Positions 7,501 to 15,791 of a DNA stretch of 40,121 nucleotides are shown here, piece after piece. Source of the stretch: Acidobacteriota bacterium. Lineage in GTDB: Bacteria; Acidobacteriota; Vicinamibacteria; Vicinamibacterales; UBA2999. The DNA is taken from contig JABFSA010000120.1 of assembly GCA_013140775.1 (NCBI GenBank), positions 1 through 40,121 of the forward strand, written 5' to 3'. Numbering within the stretch: position 1 is the stretch's first letter; the number at the start of each line of letters is the position of its first letter. A program made the translations under genes and the position numbers. The notes beneath the pieces are model-generated. The model worked only from the letters and a program-made list of their open reading frames with translations. It made no database searches and was not told the origin of the DNA.

Positions 7501-8650
7501 GCAGACCAACGCCCGCGAAGATCGCCCAGGGCAGCGCCGGCAGGTCCCGGACGCGCGCGACGTCGATCAGCCAGCCCCCGGCGGCATTGCCGATACCACC
7601 GCCGACGGCCATGCTCAACGAGCTGAAGCCAAGGAATGTCCCGAGCGCCTGCGGATTGGCCATCGACGCGATGAGGGTCTGCTGCGTAGGTCGCGTCAGC
7701 AGCGCGCCAAGAGCAAACACGGCAACACAGGCAAGAAACATCGAAAACGTGTGAACGACGGCGATGGCGCCAGTGCCGGCGGCCATGATGACGACGCCCA
7801 CCACCAGAATGCGACTCGAGGAGAGCCGCCGTTCCATCACGCGAATGAGCGAATACTGCAGCACCATGTTCATTCCGGCGTTGAGGGCGAACATGACGCC
7901 GACGGCATCCTGCGAGCCGGCGAGCTGGGCGGCCAGCAGCGGAAAGCTGAGATTGATCTGCCCCGCCGTGAACCAGTAACCCATCATCAGGATGGTCAGC
8001 GCAACGAACCGCCGATCGCGGGCGACCAACTTCACCCCGTGACGCAGGGGCTGCGCGGACGGCGACAGCTGAATCGGTGGCAGCCACAGCGTCACAAAGA
8101 AGTTCAGGGCGAAACAGGCCGCGGCGGCAAGACAGACGATCTCGAAATCGAAACGCAGCAAGACGACGCCAACGAGTGGTCCAAGGGTGGTCGCCACCCC
8201 GCTGACGACGTTACTGATCGAGTAGTAGCGGGGACGATTCTCGTCCGTTGTGAGCGCCGCGATGGACGCTTGGTACGGCGCCTCAAACAGCGCGCCCCCG
8301 AGCGCCGAAATCACCAGCGCGATCAGCAGCAGCGGCAGCGTGTCGGCGAGCGCTAGACTGGCAAATCCGCAGGCTCTCAACAGCACGCCGATCGAGATCA
8401 TCCGTGTGGCGCCGAACCGGTCGGCCAGGATGCCTCCGGCAAGCGCCAGTCCCTGTTGCGTGACTTGACGCACGGCCAGCGCGAGCCCGACCGACGCGGC
8501 TGCCATCCCGGTCTGGTTGACGAAGTGCACGGCGACGAGTGGCATCACCATCGTGAAGCCGATGACCATGAAGAACGTGTAGACGAGCAACGCGACGAGG
8601 CCCCGACGGTGCGTTTCATCGGCCGGCGCCGCCTCGCGGCTGGCTATCAT
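7379..8650 (-). CDS. Major facilitator superfamily transporter (exporter?)
   Basis: A 423-residue MFS transporter with about 12 hydrophobic helices. The motif GGILADRFGATRM between helices 2 and 3 is the MFS motif A of drug:H+ antiporter-like proteins. The ATG at 8650 overlaps the stop of the DUF364 gene as ATGA, so the two are translationally coupled. Longer upstream reading in this frame (to 8950) is antisense-type noise over the DUF364 gene. As the last gene of a minus-strand run with an ATP-grasp ligase, it most likely exports the pathway product across the inner membrane. Its hydrophilic tail (QAAAQDLDVGPTASQTRV) is encoded over the 3' end of the PLP gene on the other strand. Confidence 0.88.
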   Translation of the reverse strand: MIASREAAPADETHRRGLVALLVYTFFMVIGFTMVMPLVAVHFVNQTGMAAASVGLALAVRQVTQQGLALAGGILADRFGATRMISIGVLLRACGFASLALADTLPLLLIALVISALGGALFEAPYQASIAALTTDENRPRYYSISNVVSGVATTLGPLVGVVLLRFDFEIVCLAAAACFALNFFVTLWLPPIQLSPSAQPLRHGVKLVARDRRFVALTILMMGYWFTAGQINLSFPLLAAQLAGSQDAVGVMFALNAGMNMVLQYSLIRVMERRLSSSRILVVGVVIMAAGTGAIAVVHTFSMFLACVAVFALGALLTRPTQQTLIASMANPQALGTFLGFSSLSMAVGGGIGNAAGGWLIDVARVRDLPALPWAIFAGVGLLSALGLQLLTRSRPQAAAQDLDVGPTASQTRVGSAQPATK

Positions 8651-9447
8651 TGCTCTGCTCGATAGAGATAAATGGGCGTCGGCTCGGCGCTGAACTGCGA
8701 GAATGGAAATGGTTCGGCCGACAGCGCCGACACGCCCTGCCCCACAAAGCGCGCCGCGATGGCGCTCCCAGTCTGCGCATACATCACCAGCGGGATCTCT
8801 CGCCGCCGTACGACTGTCAGGATCTGGTCGAACGAGCCGTTGCTCAGCGTCATGCCGGTGGCGATGATGAGATCCGCTTCCTCCAGAATCGGCATCATGT
8901 CTTTCGCGACCGGTTGCCCGTCCAGCGTACGCCCCATATTGAAGTCGCACGGCAGGCAGGTTCCGCCACAGCGTCGGATGGCCGCCACGAGTGGATTCAC
9001 GACGCCAATCAACCCGACGCGTTGCCCCGCCTCGATCGGCAGGAGACTGGCAATGGCATCGTCGCGGGCGACGGCACGATCGGCCGGTGTGCCTCGCGGC
9101 AACATGAACGCACTCGCCGCGACGGCGTGGGCGTGCGGATATACCGCAGCGAAGTACGCGTCGAGCGCCGCGATCCGGACCGGCAGACGGTCATCGCGAA
9201 GCAATGCGCCGACGCTCTGTCCGGACATCTCCTCGGCGACCGCCGAATCGAGCTGATCGCGCTCGACACAACAGGCGCCAAAGCTGGCACCAACCCGAAA
9301 GAGCAAATAGTAGTTGCGATACTTCTGGTGCGTGCCCGGGAACTGGGTGCTCTGGCGCACCCAGAACGCGCCAACGACGGGCAAGCCCTCGGGATCGGGT
9401 CCGCACCGACCGTGCTGTACCTCCGCAATCAGTCCGTCGATCGTCAT
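8647..9447 (-). CDS. DUF4213/DUF364 protein (putative heavy-metal chelation family)
   Basis: A 266-residue protein with the two-part layout of the DUF4213-DUF364 family. The N-terminal DUF4213-like half contains KYRNYYLLFRVGASFGACC. The C-terminal Rossmann-like DUF364 half contains GQRVGLIGVVNPLV, EEADLIIATGMTLSNGSFDQ and EIPLVMYAQTGSAIA. Pfam describes both halves as putative heavy-metal chelation, but no member that I know of has a firm biochemical role. The start ATG at 9447 overlaps the ATP-grasp stop as ATGA, and its own stop overlaps the MFS start the same way. Two cysteines near RCGGTCLPCDFNMG could bind a metal. It may act as a late enzyme or metal-binding partner of the product; this is inference. 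Confidence 0.8.
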   Translation of the reverse strand: MTIDGLIAEVQHGRCGPDPEGLPVVGAFWVRQSTQFPGTHQKYRNYYLLFRVGASFGACCVERDQLDSAVAEEMSGQSVGALLRDDRLPVRIAALDAYFAAVYPHAHAVAASAFMLPRGTPADRAVARDDAIASLLPIEAGQRVGLIGVVNPLVAAIRRCGGTCLPCDFNMGRTLDGQPVAKDMMPILEEADLIIATGMTLSNGSFDQILTVVRRREIPLVMYAQTGSAIAARFVGQGVSALSAEPFPFSQFSAEPTPIYLYRAEQ

Positions 9448-10724
9448 GGCGCGATCGCCAATGCCGGCGCATCGGCATAGGTCAGCATGACCCGCCGCAG
9501 TGCGCGCTCCGCGTAACGCCGGGCGTCGAGGCCATCGGGATCCACGGCGACGACATGGCCCTGATAGCACGCGTTGTCGACCGGCGCTGCCACGTCTGTG
9601 CCGGCAATGGCATTTAGCGTCCAGCGGGCGACGTGGGAATCCCCGGGCAATGTGTCGGCACCGGCGACGCTGGCGACGTGGCCGGCACGAGGCGGAACCA
9701 GGAATGCGATGGCCGCGCTCGCCACCCCTGTCGACTTGCGCGCCAGACTCGGAGCACAGCCCAGGGCCAAATCGATCTGTGCCGCCAGCAGGTCTATACC
9801 GGTCACACGTTCGACGAGTTCCACGATGTAGTTACCGCCAGGTCTCGGATTGATCTCGACGATGCGAGGGCCGTCGGGTGTGAGCTTTACCTCGGTGTGG
9901 CTGATGCCGTGGTCGTGGCCCACGGCGTCGAGGGCGCCGCGCACGAGCGCGGTCACCGCCTCCGTCGTCGGCGCGTCGAGGCGCGCGGGAAACATGTGCC
10001 CGTCTTCAATGAAGTATGGGAAGCCGGTGAGACTCTTGTCGGTGATGCCGATCACCGTGGTCTCTCCCTGAAACGTGCACGCCTCGACGCTGACTTCGTC
10101 GCCAGCCATGAATTCTTCCAAGAGCCATAGCGGCTCTCGTGCCTGCTCGCGGAAGTTCGTGGAGAATCGCTCCAGCGATGAGAATGCGTCATGGAGTTCG
10201 CGCTCATCCTTGACGAGTCGTACGAATGCGCTCGACGCCAGATCGGGCGGCTTGACGACGACGGGATAGCCGATGCGTTCGGCTGCCTCGCGCGTCGCCG
10301 GCCAGGAGGTGGTCACCGCATACGCCGGGTTCGGAAGACCGGCGCGGTCCAGTGCCTGGCGAACGAGGTGCTTCCGCCGTTCCAGGCCGATCGAGGCCGG
10401 AAACGCTTGCGGCAGGCCGAGCGCCTTGGCGACGTGCGCTACCGCGTCCACGTAGTAGTCGCAGATGGTGATGACACCGTCGAAATGCAGCAGCTCGTGT
10501 TGTCCTCGCAGAAACTCGGTCAGCGCCTGGAGCTGATTGGTCTCGGCCGTGAGGACGTGCTCGGCATGCTCGAGGACCGGATGGATCTCTCGTGTCTTCG
10601 CCTCGAGATAGTGCCGGCGGTTACGCGTCACGAACGTGTACCGGTGGCCGCGCGTCGTGATCGCCTCGGGGAGGATACGGCCGGTGCCACCGACCCAGCT
10701 TTCGATCATCAAGAGATGAGCCAT
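9444..10724 (-). CDS. ATP-grasp amino-acid ligase
   Basis: A 426-residue ATP-grasp enzyme that would form an amide bond through an acyl-phosphate. The N-terminal pre-ATP-grasp domain has FDGVITICDYYVDAVAHVAK. ATP-binding features are YPVVVKPPDLASSAFVRLV and WLLEEFMAGDEVSVEA. The metal-binding end HTEVKLTPDGPRIVEINPRP carries the Glu and Asn that hold Mg. This arrangement is that of L-amino-acid ligases (BacD/YwfE type) and related natural-product ligases. I chose the ATG at 10724 because AGGA lies 7 bases before it and homologous sequence begins there. It starts 8 bases after the DUF5916 gene and overlaps DUF364 by 4. It probably joins the amino acid made by the PLP enzyme to a second acid. 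Substrates unknown. Confidence 0.87.
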   Translation of the reverse strand: MAHLLMIESWVGGTGRILPEAITTRGHRYTFVTRNRRHYLEAKTREIHPVLEHAEHVLTAETNQLQALTEFLRGQHELLHFDGVITICDYYVDAVAHVAKALGLPQAFPASIGLERRKHLVRQALDRAGLPNPAYAVTTSWPATREAAERIGYPVVVKPPDLASSAFVRLVKDERELHDAFSSLERFSTNFREQAREPLWLLEEFMAGDEVSVEACTFQGETTVIGITDKSLTGFPYFIEDGHMFPARLDAPTTEAVTALVRGALDAVGHDHGISHTEVKLTPDGPRIVEINPRPGGNYIVELVERVTGIDLLAAQIDLALGCAPSLARKSTGVASAAIAFLVPPRAGHVASVAGADTLPGDSHVARWTLNAIAGTDVAAPVDNACYQGHVVAVDPDGLDARRYAERALRRVMLTYADAPALAIAP

Positions 10725-10732
10725 GGGGTTTC

Positions 10733-12919
10733 CTAGAGCTGGAACAGCCAGGTGCCTTTCAGCAGGAGCTGTCGCGATTCGACGGGAGCCGCCGCCGTCC
10801 CCAGACCGGACACGGGCGCGCGGTGGTTGTAGACGACGGTAAAGAAAGCTAGTGGCCGGTACTCCCACGACAGTCGCGCATTGCCGGTGAACTGTCGGGT
10901 CGCTGTGTTCCACTGCGCGAAGGTCACTAACTGCAACCGTGGATTGGCGGCCAGCCTCGTCTCGGCACCGAGGAGATGCGTGGTTGGAGACACGTCGGCA
11001 AGGCCGACTCGTGCGAGGCGATTGATCGTATAGTCCGCACTCACGGCAAATCGCGGATCGGGCGTTGCCTGAACGACTGCACGCACCGTGTGCAGGTCCC
11101 CGTCGAAATAGCCGCCTGTCGCCGCCTCGAGCCGGAGCGCCATCGGTGCCGATGGATCGGTCTGCAGGACAAGGCTGTGCCGCAGGTAGTCGTACTTGCC
11201 AGGCTCCACGGAGACGCCCGGAAGCGGCCGGAATTGCGTCAACGGCCGCTGCCAACTCGGTTGAAGCTCGTAGCGAAGGAACCCGCCGTTCTGGAACTCG
11301 ACGGTCATCGGCCGCAGGGAGAGCACGCCTTCCTGCACCGCGCCGGTCGTCGGACTGACGTAATGTTCCAGCACAAAGCCGGGTTGGAACCGGCGAATCC
11401 ACCGAGGCCGCCACCGAGGCCGCCAGTCGAGAATGACGGCTGGGCTGATCCGCACGTAGTCGTTGCGCACGATGAACCCCGCGCGCGCATCGAAACCGGC
11501 GGTCACCAGCTCGCTGACATACCCGAGATAACCCCAGGTCGTCTCATTGGCGATCCACACGAAGGCGCCGACACCTTCTCCACCGCGGCCGCCCGTGGTC
11601 GAGCCGGTCACGGTGCCGCGCACGAACGCAGTGGGCGTCGGCCGCCAGAAGCCGTCGATGCCGCCGACGACGTTGGTGGTGCCGTCACCATCGCGGCGCG
11701 TGGTCACCAGGCCGCCGAGCCTGTTCTGCGCGCCGAAGTTCGCGACGTAGCGAAGCACACCAAACTGGCTCTCGGACGCGTCGGTGTCGCCGCGCTGTGA
11801 CACAGCCAAGGCGCCGAACGCGCCCGATCGGCCGCGCACCGAGAACCGCCCGCCGGCCGTGATCGGAATCGGATTGCCGTCGGTATCGAGACCGATGCGC
11901 CTGGAGAAGAACGGCTCGAACCGCTGACCGTTGCCGCTGAAGAACAGCGCGCGGTTCTCGAGGAAGAACTGTCGTCGCTCAGGAAAAAAGACGGAGAAGC
12001 GGGTCAGGTTGACCACTTGCCGATCGACATCGGTCTGACCGAAGTCCGGGTTGACGGTGACGTCGAGGACCGCGCTCGGCGACACGGCCCACTTGATATC
12101 GGCGCCGATGTCACCCGTCGCCGCGGCGGGTCGTCCGCCAGTCGCACGGCGGTCGCCGACGAGATATGGCAGGAGCCGCAGGTTGCGGCTGGGCGGCGGC
12201 GGCTCGATGCCGGTCAGCACGCCCGCATAGTCCATGCGGTAGGGCGCCACCACCCGCGGCCACGGCGACCAGCCACTGTTCTCGTTCAGGCGGCGTGTCA
12301 CGCGTTGAAAATTGATGCCCCAGCTGGTCAGCCCCTCGCGGTAGCGCAGCGTCTCCCAGGGGATAGCCATCTCCAGAGTCCAGCCGTTCTGGCTGCGTGT
12401 CGTCCGTGCCGTCCACACGGCGTCGAAGTCCAGATCGACGAGGCCGCCGTCGACCGTCTGCTGATCACGCAGCGCGCCGCGTGGATTGACGCGGAAGACG
12501 AGCGCGCTGCGGCCGTCCCGCACACCGTCGATCGCGACGCCAAAGAAATCATCGGTCGTCTCGTCGAAGTCGCGCCGCAGATCGCGCACGCGCAGGTCCT
12601 CGGCTCCGCGCGAATCGGTGCACGTCACACCGAAGTACAAGAACCGCTCGTCGAACAACACCCTTACCACGGTCGGTTCGGTGGCCGGCTGCCCTTGCTG
12701 CGGCTCCGCCTGCACAAAGCGATCGACAGCCACAGCACCGGACCACGCCCCTTCATCCAGGACCCCATCCACCTGAATCGGGCCGGTGGTTCGCGTCGCC
12801 GCAAGCTGCGGTGGCTCCGCAGGTGGAGGAAAGACGGTCTGTGCTCCAAGGTGAGATGCTGTTGCGAGGAGCACGAGCGTCAGCGCGGCATTAATGCGGC
12901 CTACGAGCCGAGGTGCCAC
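10733..12919 (-). CDS. DUF5916 protein with CBM9-like domain, outer-membrane barrel
   Basis: A 728-residue exported protein. A signal peptide (INAALTLVLLATASHLGAQ) is followed by a carbohydrate-binding family-9-like beta-sandwich (residues about 40-230: IQVDGVLDEGAWSGA, FLYFGVTCTDS, GWTLEMAIPWETLRY). A long beta-rich DUF5916 region follows with RFSVFFPERRQFFLENRALF, and the alternating pattern continues to a terminal LLLKGTWLFQL. This looks like an outer-membrane barrel. Function of the family is unknown. The GTG at 12919 has GGAGG at good spacing and overlaps the upstream permease gene by 19 bases; an ATG at 12976 is less likely. It sits inside the run linking a TBDR to biosynthetic genes, so a role in passage across the outer membrane is possible. 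Confidence 0.85.
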   Translation of the reverse strand: MAPRLVGRINAALTLVLLATASHLGAQTVFPPPAEPPQLAATRTTGPIQVDGVLDEGAWSGAVAVDRFVQAEPQQGQPATEPTVVRVLFDERFLYFGVTCTDSRGAEDLRVRDLRRDFDETTDDFFGVAIDGVRDGRSALVFRVNPRGALRDQQTVDGGLVDLDFDAVWTARTTRSQNGWTLEMAIPWETLRYREGLTSWGINFQRVTRRLNENSGWSPWPRVVAPYRMDYAGVLTGIEPPPPSRNLRLLPYLVGDRRATGGRPAAATGDIGADIKWAVSPSAVLDVTVNPDFGQTDVDRQVVNLTRFSVFFPERRQFFLENRALFFSGNGQRFEPFFSRRIGLDTDGNPIPITAGGRFSVRGRSGAFGALAVSQRGDTDASESQFGVLRYVANFGAQNRLGGLVTTRRDGDGTTNVVGGIDGFWRPTPTAFVRGTVTGSTTGGRGGEGVGAFVWIANETTWGYLGYVSELVTAGFDARAGFIVRNDYVRISPAVILDWRPRWRPRWIRRFQPGFVLEHYVSPTTGAVQEGVLSLRPMTVEFQNGGFLRYELQPSWQRPLTQFRPLPGVSVEPGKYDYLRHSLVLQTDPSAPMALRLEAATGGYFDGDLHTVRAVVQATPDPRFAVSADYTINRLARVGLADVSPTTHLLGAETRLAANPRLQLVTFAQWNTATRQFTGNARLSWEYRPLAFFTVVYNHRAPVSGLGTAAAPVESRQLLLKGTWLFQL

Positions 12920-14391
12920 GACGTGCCTCCGCCGATTCCCCAAGTGGCCACGACCAGGGCCAGGACACCGAGCCACGCTGCGGTGACCAGCGCAGCGGCG
13001 CTGCGGGCATCGGCCGACACGTCCTGCAGCGTGAAGCGCGGGATCGCGTCGTAGTCGGTAAACGTGAGGCGACCCGGGCAGCCATTGCAGGCGGGACGCA
13101 CGGGTGATCGGACGGGCGCGAGCACCCTCGGGTTCATGAACGTCCGAAGCTCGAGCTGAAAATCGCGGACGGCGCTTAGAAAGCGCTGATGCCGGCTCGT
13201 GCCGGTTCCCGCCAGATCGGCGAGCGCGGTTTGAACGGCGACCTGCGGCGACAACCAGCCGACAATGGCGGCAATACCGGCGGACGTGCGTGCGTACGCC
13301 TGGCGACGACGCTCCTGGGACGCCAACCGCTCTTCCAGCTCCTCGGTAATCAACACCAGCCGCGTTGAGTAGTCGAGGGATCCGGGATCGATGGATGCGG
13401 CTGTCGGGCCGAGATGAGCAACCAGCCGGCGCGCTACCACCGCATCCGCCCCGCTCTGAACGTCATCGGTCGTGCGACGCAGCTCGTTCACGTCGGCCAC
13501 GGCTGTCGGTGGCCCCGCGACCAGCCGGACGGCGAGCGATCCCGCAAGTGGAACCCCGGCGGTCAGGCACAGCCAGACGCCGGTTATCACTGACGCCGTC
13601 GCGATAGCCCCTTGCCCTCGGGCCAGGCATGCACCGCCCAGCGCGAGCCACAGCAGGGTATGGGCGGCGACCAGGGCGGCGACGGCCAGTGTCTCCCGGC
13701 CGTCGCCGAGTACAGGCGCGCCCGCGACCACCAAGGCGATTACCGTCACGACCGCCACGCCTGGGGCGAGGACGAGGGCAAGGGCGATGAGTCGTGCCGA
13801 CCACCACCGCCTCGGTGTCAGCGGCTGGGCCGCCACGAGCGACAGAACGTCTTGATCGCGCTCGTGTGCACCGACGACCGCCACGACCACGCCAATACAC
13901 AGCGGCAACACAAAGACCAGGACAAAGCTAAAATCGAAAAGACCGGTGGCCAGCGCCCGCGGCGGCTGGTAGTCGTAGACGCGGTCGCCACCGAAGAGCG
14001 TCTCGAGTCGCAGCGGCACCGCGAACGGCTGCAGATCACTCTGGCCCACGGCGAGCATGGAGAGCGGAAGGTGCGGCTTGGCCGCGAACCGTCGCAGATA
14101 GTAGCGGCTGAATCCCGAGGCGCCCGTCGGGTCTTGCCAGTACGGCACCGGCGTCGACGATGGCTGGGCGTATCTGGCGGCCCGCACCCGCACGTCGGCG
14201 TACCACGTTCCCTCTTGCTCGGCCATCCGCGCGATGTCGGCCGTCTGATTCGCGTGCAACCTTGCCGCGTTGAGTGCTCCCGCCGCACCGGCGGTGAGGA
14301 GGAGCCCCAACGCCATCCACACGATGGGCGCGCGAAGCACGCGGCGCCACTCGTAGCCAAGCAGCATCCACACTGTTGCGGCCGACGTCAT
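12901..14391 (-). CDS. ABC-2 type transporter permease
   Basis: A 496-residue membrane protein of the ABC-2 permease superfamily. A first helix (APIVWMALGLLLTAGAAGAL) is followed by a long periplasmic region with PLSMLAVGQSDLQPF, then a bundle of five or so helices with LVLPLCIGVVVAVVG-type sequence. A second soluble stretch (SGADAVVARRLVAHLG to FTDYDAIPRFTLQD) precedes a final helix. Its paralogue in this window is 25088-26527: both share LS.GQSD, LAGTG and the ending IPRF/IPHFTYQD. It starts at an ATGA overlap with the DUF3526 gene. There is no ATPase gene in this run, so it probably pairs with the ATPase at 26531-27235. The substrate is unknown. Confidence 0.85.
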   Translation of the reverse strand: MTSAATVWMLLGYEWRRVLRAPIVWMALGLLLTAGAAGALNAARLHANQTADIARMAEQEGTWYADVRVRAARYAQPSSTPVPYWQDPTGASGFSRYYLRRFAAKPHLPLSMLAVGQSDLQPFAVPLRLETLFGGDRVYDYQPPRALATGLFDFSFVLVFVLPLCIGVVVAVVGAHERDQDVLSLVAAQPLTPRRWWSARLIALALVLAPGVAVVTVIALVVAGAPVLGDGRETLAVAALVAAHTLLWLALGGACLARGQGAIATASVITGVWLCLTAGVPLAGSLAVRLVAGPPTAVADVNELRRTTDDVQSGADAVVARRLVAHLGPTAASIDPGSLDYSTRLVLITEELEERLASQERRRQAYARTSAGIAAIVGWLSPQVAVQTALADLAGTGTSRHQRFLSAVRDFQLELRTFMNPRVLAPVRSPVRPACNGCPGRLTFTDYDAIPRFTLQDVSADARSAAALVTAAWLGVLALVVATWGIGGGTSWHLGS

Positions 14392-15791
14392 GGTTTGACG
14401 CGCGCCGCCGTCGTCACTAGCATTGCCACCGCCCCAAGCAGCCAACCACCCAGCGCCAGTAGGGCCGGCCTCGCCACGCCGAGCGCCTGCGACACTGGCG
14501 GCTGTGCATAGTCGAATGCGGGCACCTCGGCCCAGAGTGCGATGTCGTTTGTGTACTCGCGTCCGTCGGTCTCAGGGTGCGGGATGAGATCCGCATTCAT
14601 CCGGTTCACCAGCGCGCGCCGGTAGCGCTCGGCGAAATCGATGAAATGGCGGTGGTGGAAGAAGTCCGTGCCGGCAAGAGCCGTCGATGTGACGTGAAAA
14701 GCGACGGCCGGCGAGAACCATCCGAACTGCGCGTAGCTGTGGTCCTGCGCCTGCACGCGGTCGTAGAAACCGCCGATCTCGCGATCGAACACTGCGTGAG
14801 AATGGCGCTCCGCCACATCGAGTTGGGCGCCACGAACGCTGACGCGCTGCTCCAGGTCCGCCTCTCGGGTGACGCCATAGCGCTGGAGGATCGTCGCGAT
14901 CTGCTCGGCGCCGACTTCAGGTGACCAATACGCGGGGGCTTCTGCGGCGACGGTTAACTTCACCGCCTCGAAGGATGGGAGCGGGCTTCGCCACGCTGCG
15001 GCTGCGCTGGCGCCTGGCAAGGCCGCGAGCACGATAAGCAGCCACGCCACGAGCAGTCCTCCGAACGCCACCTGCGCGGATCGCGCAGCGACACAGACGG
15101 AGACCGCAATAGCGGCGAGGATGGCGATGTACGTTACGGCGCCCAACGTCCAACCGGCCAGCCGGAGGACGTCGTCCGCTGGTGCACTGCTGTCACTGAT
15201 CGCGAGCACACCGACCAACGCGATCGGCACTACCAGGGTTGCAGTGGACAGCACGGCCACTGCGGCCAGCTTTGCCCCGCCGTAGGTGCCGCGCGCCGCG
15301 GTGGTGCCGAGGGCGAGACCAAGGACACCGTGCTCGCGCTCGCGCGCGGCAGCGGCGAACGCGAGGAGGAACACAGCCAGCGGTCCAAAGCGAATCAGCA
15401 GACCAGCCGGGTCGATCAGTCCGAGCCGCTCGAATACGTGGGCGTCCTGTTGCGGTCGAAACAGCAGATCGTTCTGTAGATGCGCCTCGAGCCAGACCGC
15501 CTCGCCGACGAACGGACTGACGCCAGCGTCGACCGCCTGCAGCGGCTGCGCCGGCTTGAACGCGTACACCGAATAGTGCGCCGCCGTGTGCGGGTTCTTC
15601 GTGCCCTGGCCCAGCCATCGCTGGCGCTCCTCCGCGGCGACCGCCGCCTTGACGCCGGCATCCTGACGGACGCCGATCCAGGATGCCAGCGCGGACAGCA
15701 GCAGCACCGCGGCGAACACGCCCATCGCCGCCGCGAGGCTGCGTTCCCGCAGCAGTCTCAGGATCTCGAGCCGGACAAGCCGCGCCAGCAT
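14388..15791 (-). CDS. ABC-2 permease, DUF3526 family
   Basis: A 467-residue ABC-2 permease of the DUF3526 type. The first helix (AAAMGVFAAVLLLSALASW) is followed by the family's periplasmic signature WLGQGTKNPHTAAHYSVYAF and VSPFVGEAVWLEAHLQND. Four or five helices come next, then a second periplasmic domain with TALAGTDFFHHRHFIDFAE and a last helix. Its paralogue is 23664-25073, which has the same motifs (WLGQKPKNPHQGAHYGVYAF). The start ATG shares one base with the TBDR stop (TGATG), so translation is coupled to the receptor. DUF3526 permeases often lie beside TBDRs, but their cargo is not known to me. With the next gene it would form the membrane half of a transporter. Confidence 0.87.
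   Translation of the reverse strand: MLARLVRLEILRLLRERSLAAAMGVFAAVLLLSALASWIGVRQDAGVKAAVAAEERQRWLGQGTKNPHTAAHYSVYAFKPAQPLQAVDAGVSPFVGEAVWLEAHLQNDLLFRPQQDAHVFERLGLIDPAGLLIRFGPLAVFLLAFAAAAREREHGVLGLALGTTAARGTYGGAKLAAVAVLSTATLVVPIALVGVLAISDSSAPADDVLRLAGWTLGAVTYIAILAAIAVSVCVAARSAQVAFGGLLVAWLLIVLAALPGASAAAAWRSPLPSFEAVKLTVAAEAPAYWSPEVGAEQIATILQRYGVTREADLEQRVSVRGAQLDVAERHSHAVFDREIGGFYDRVQAQDHSYAQFGWFSPAVAFHVTSTALAGTDFFHHRHFIDFAERYRRALVNRMNADLIPHPETDGREYTNDIALWAEVPAFDYAQPPVSQALGVARPALLALGGWLLGAVAMLVTTAARVKP

Noticed and set aside
9448..9570. Upstream extension of the DUF364 frame
   Set aside because: It overlaps the ATP-grasp gene; the ATGA-coupled ATG at 9447 starts the conserved sequence.
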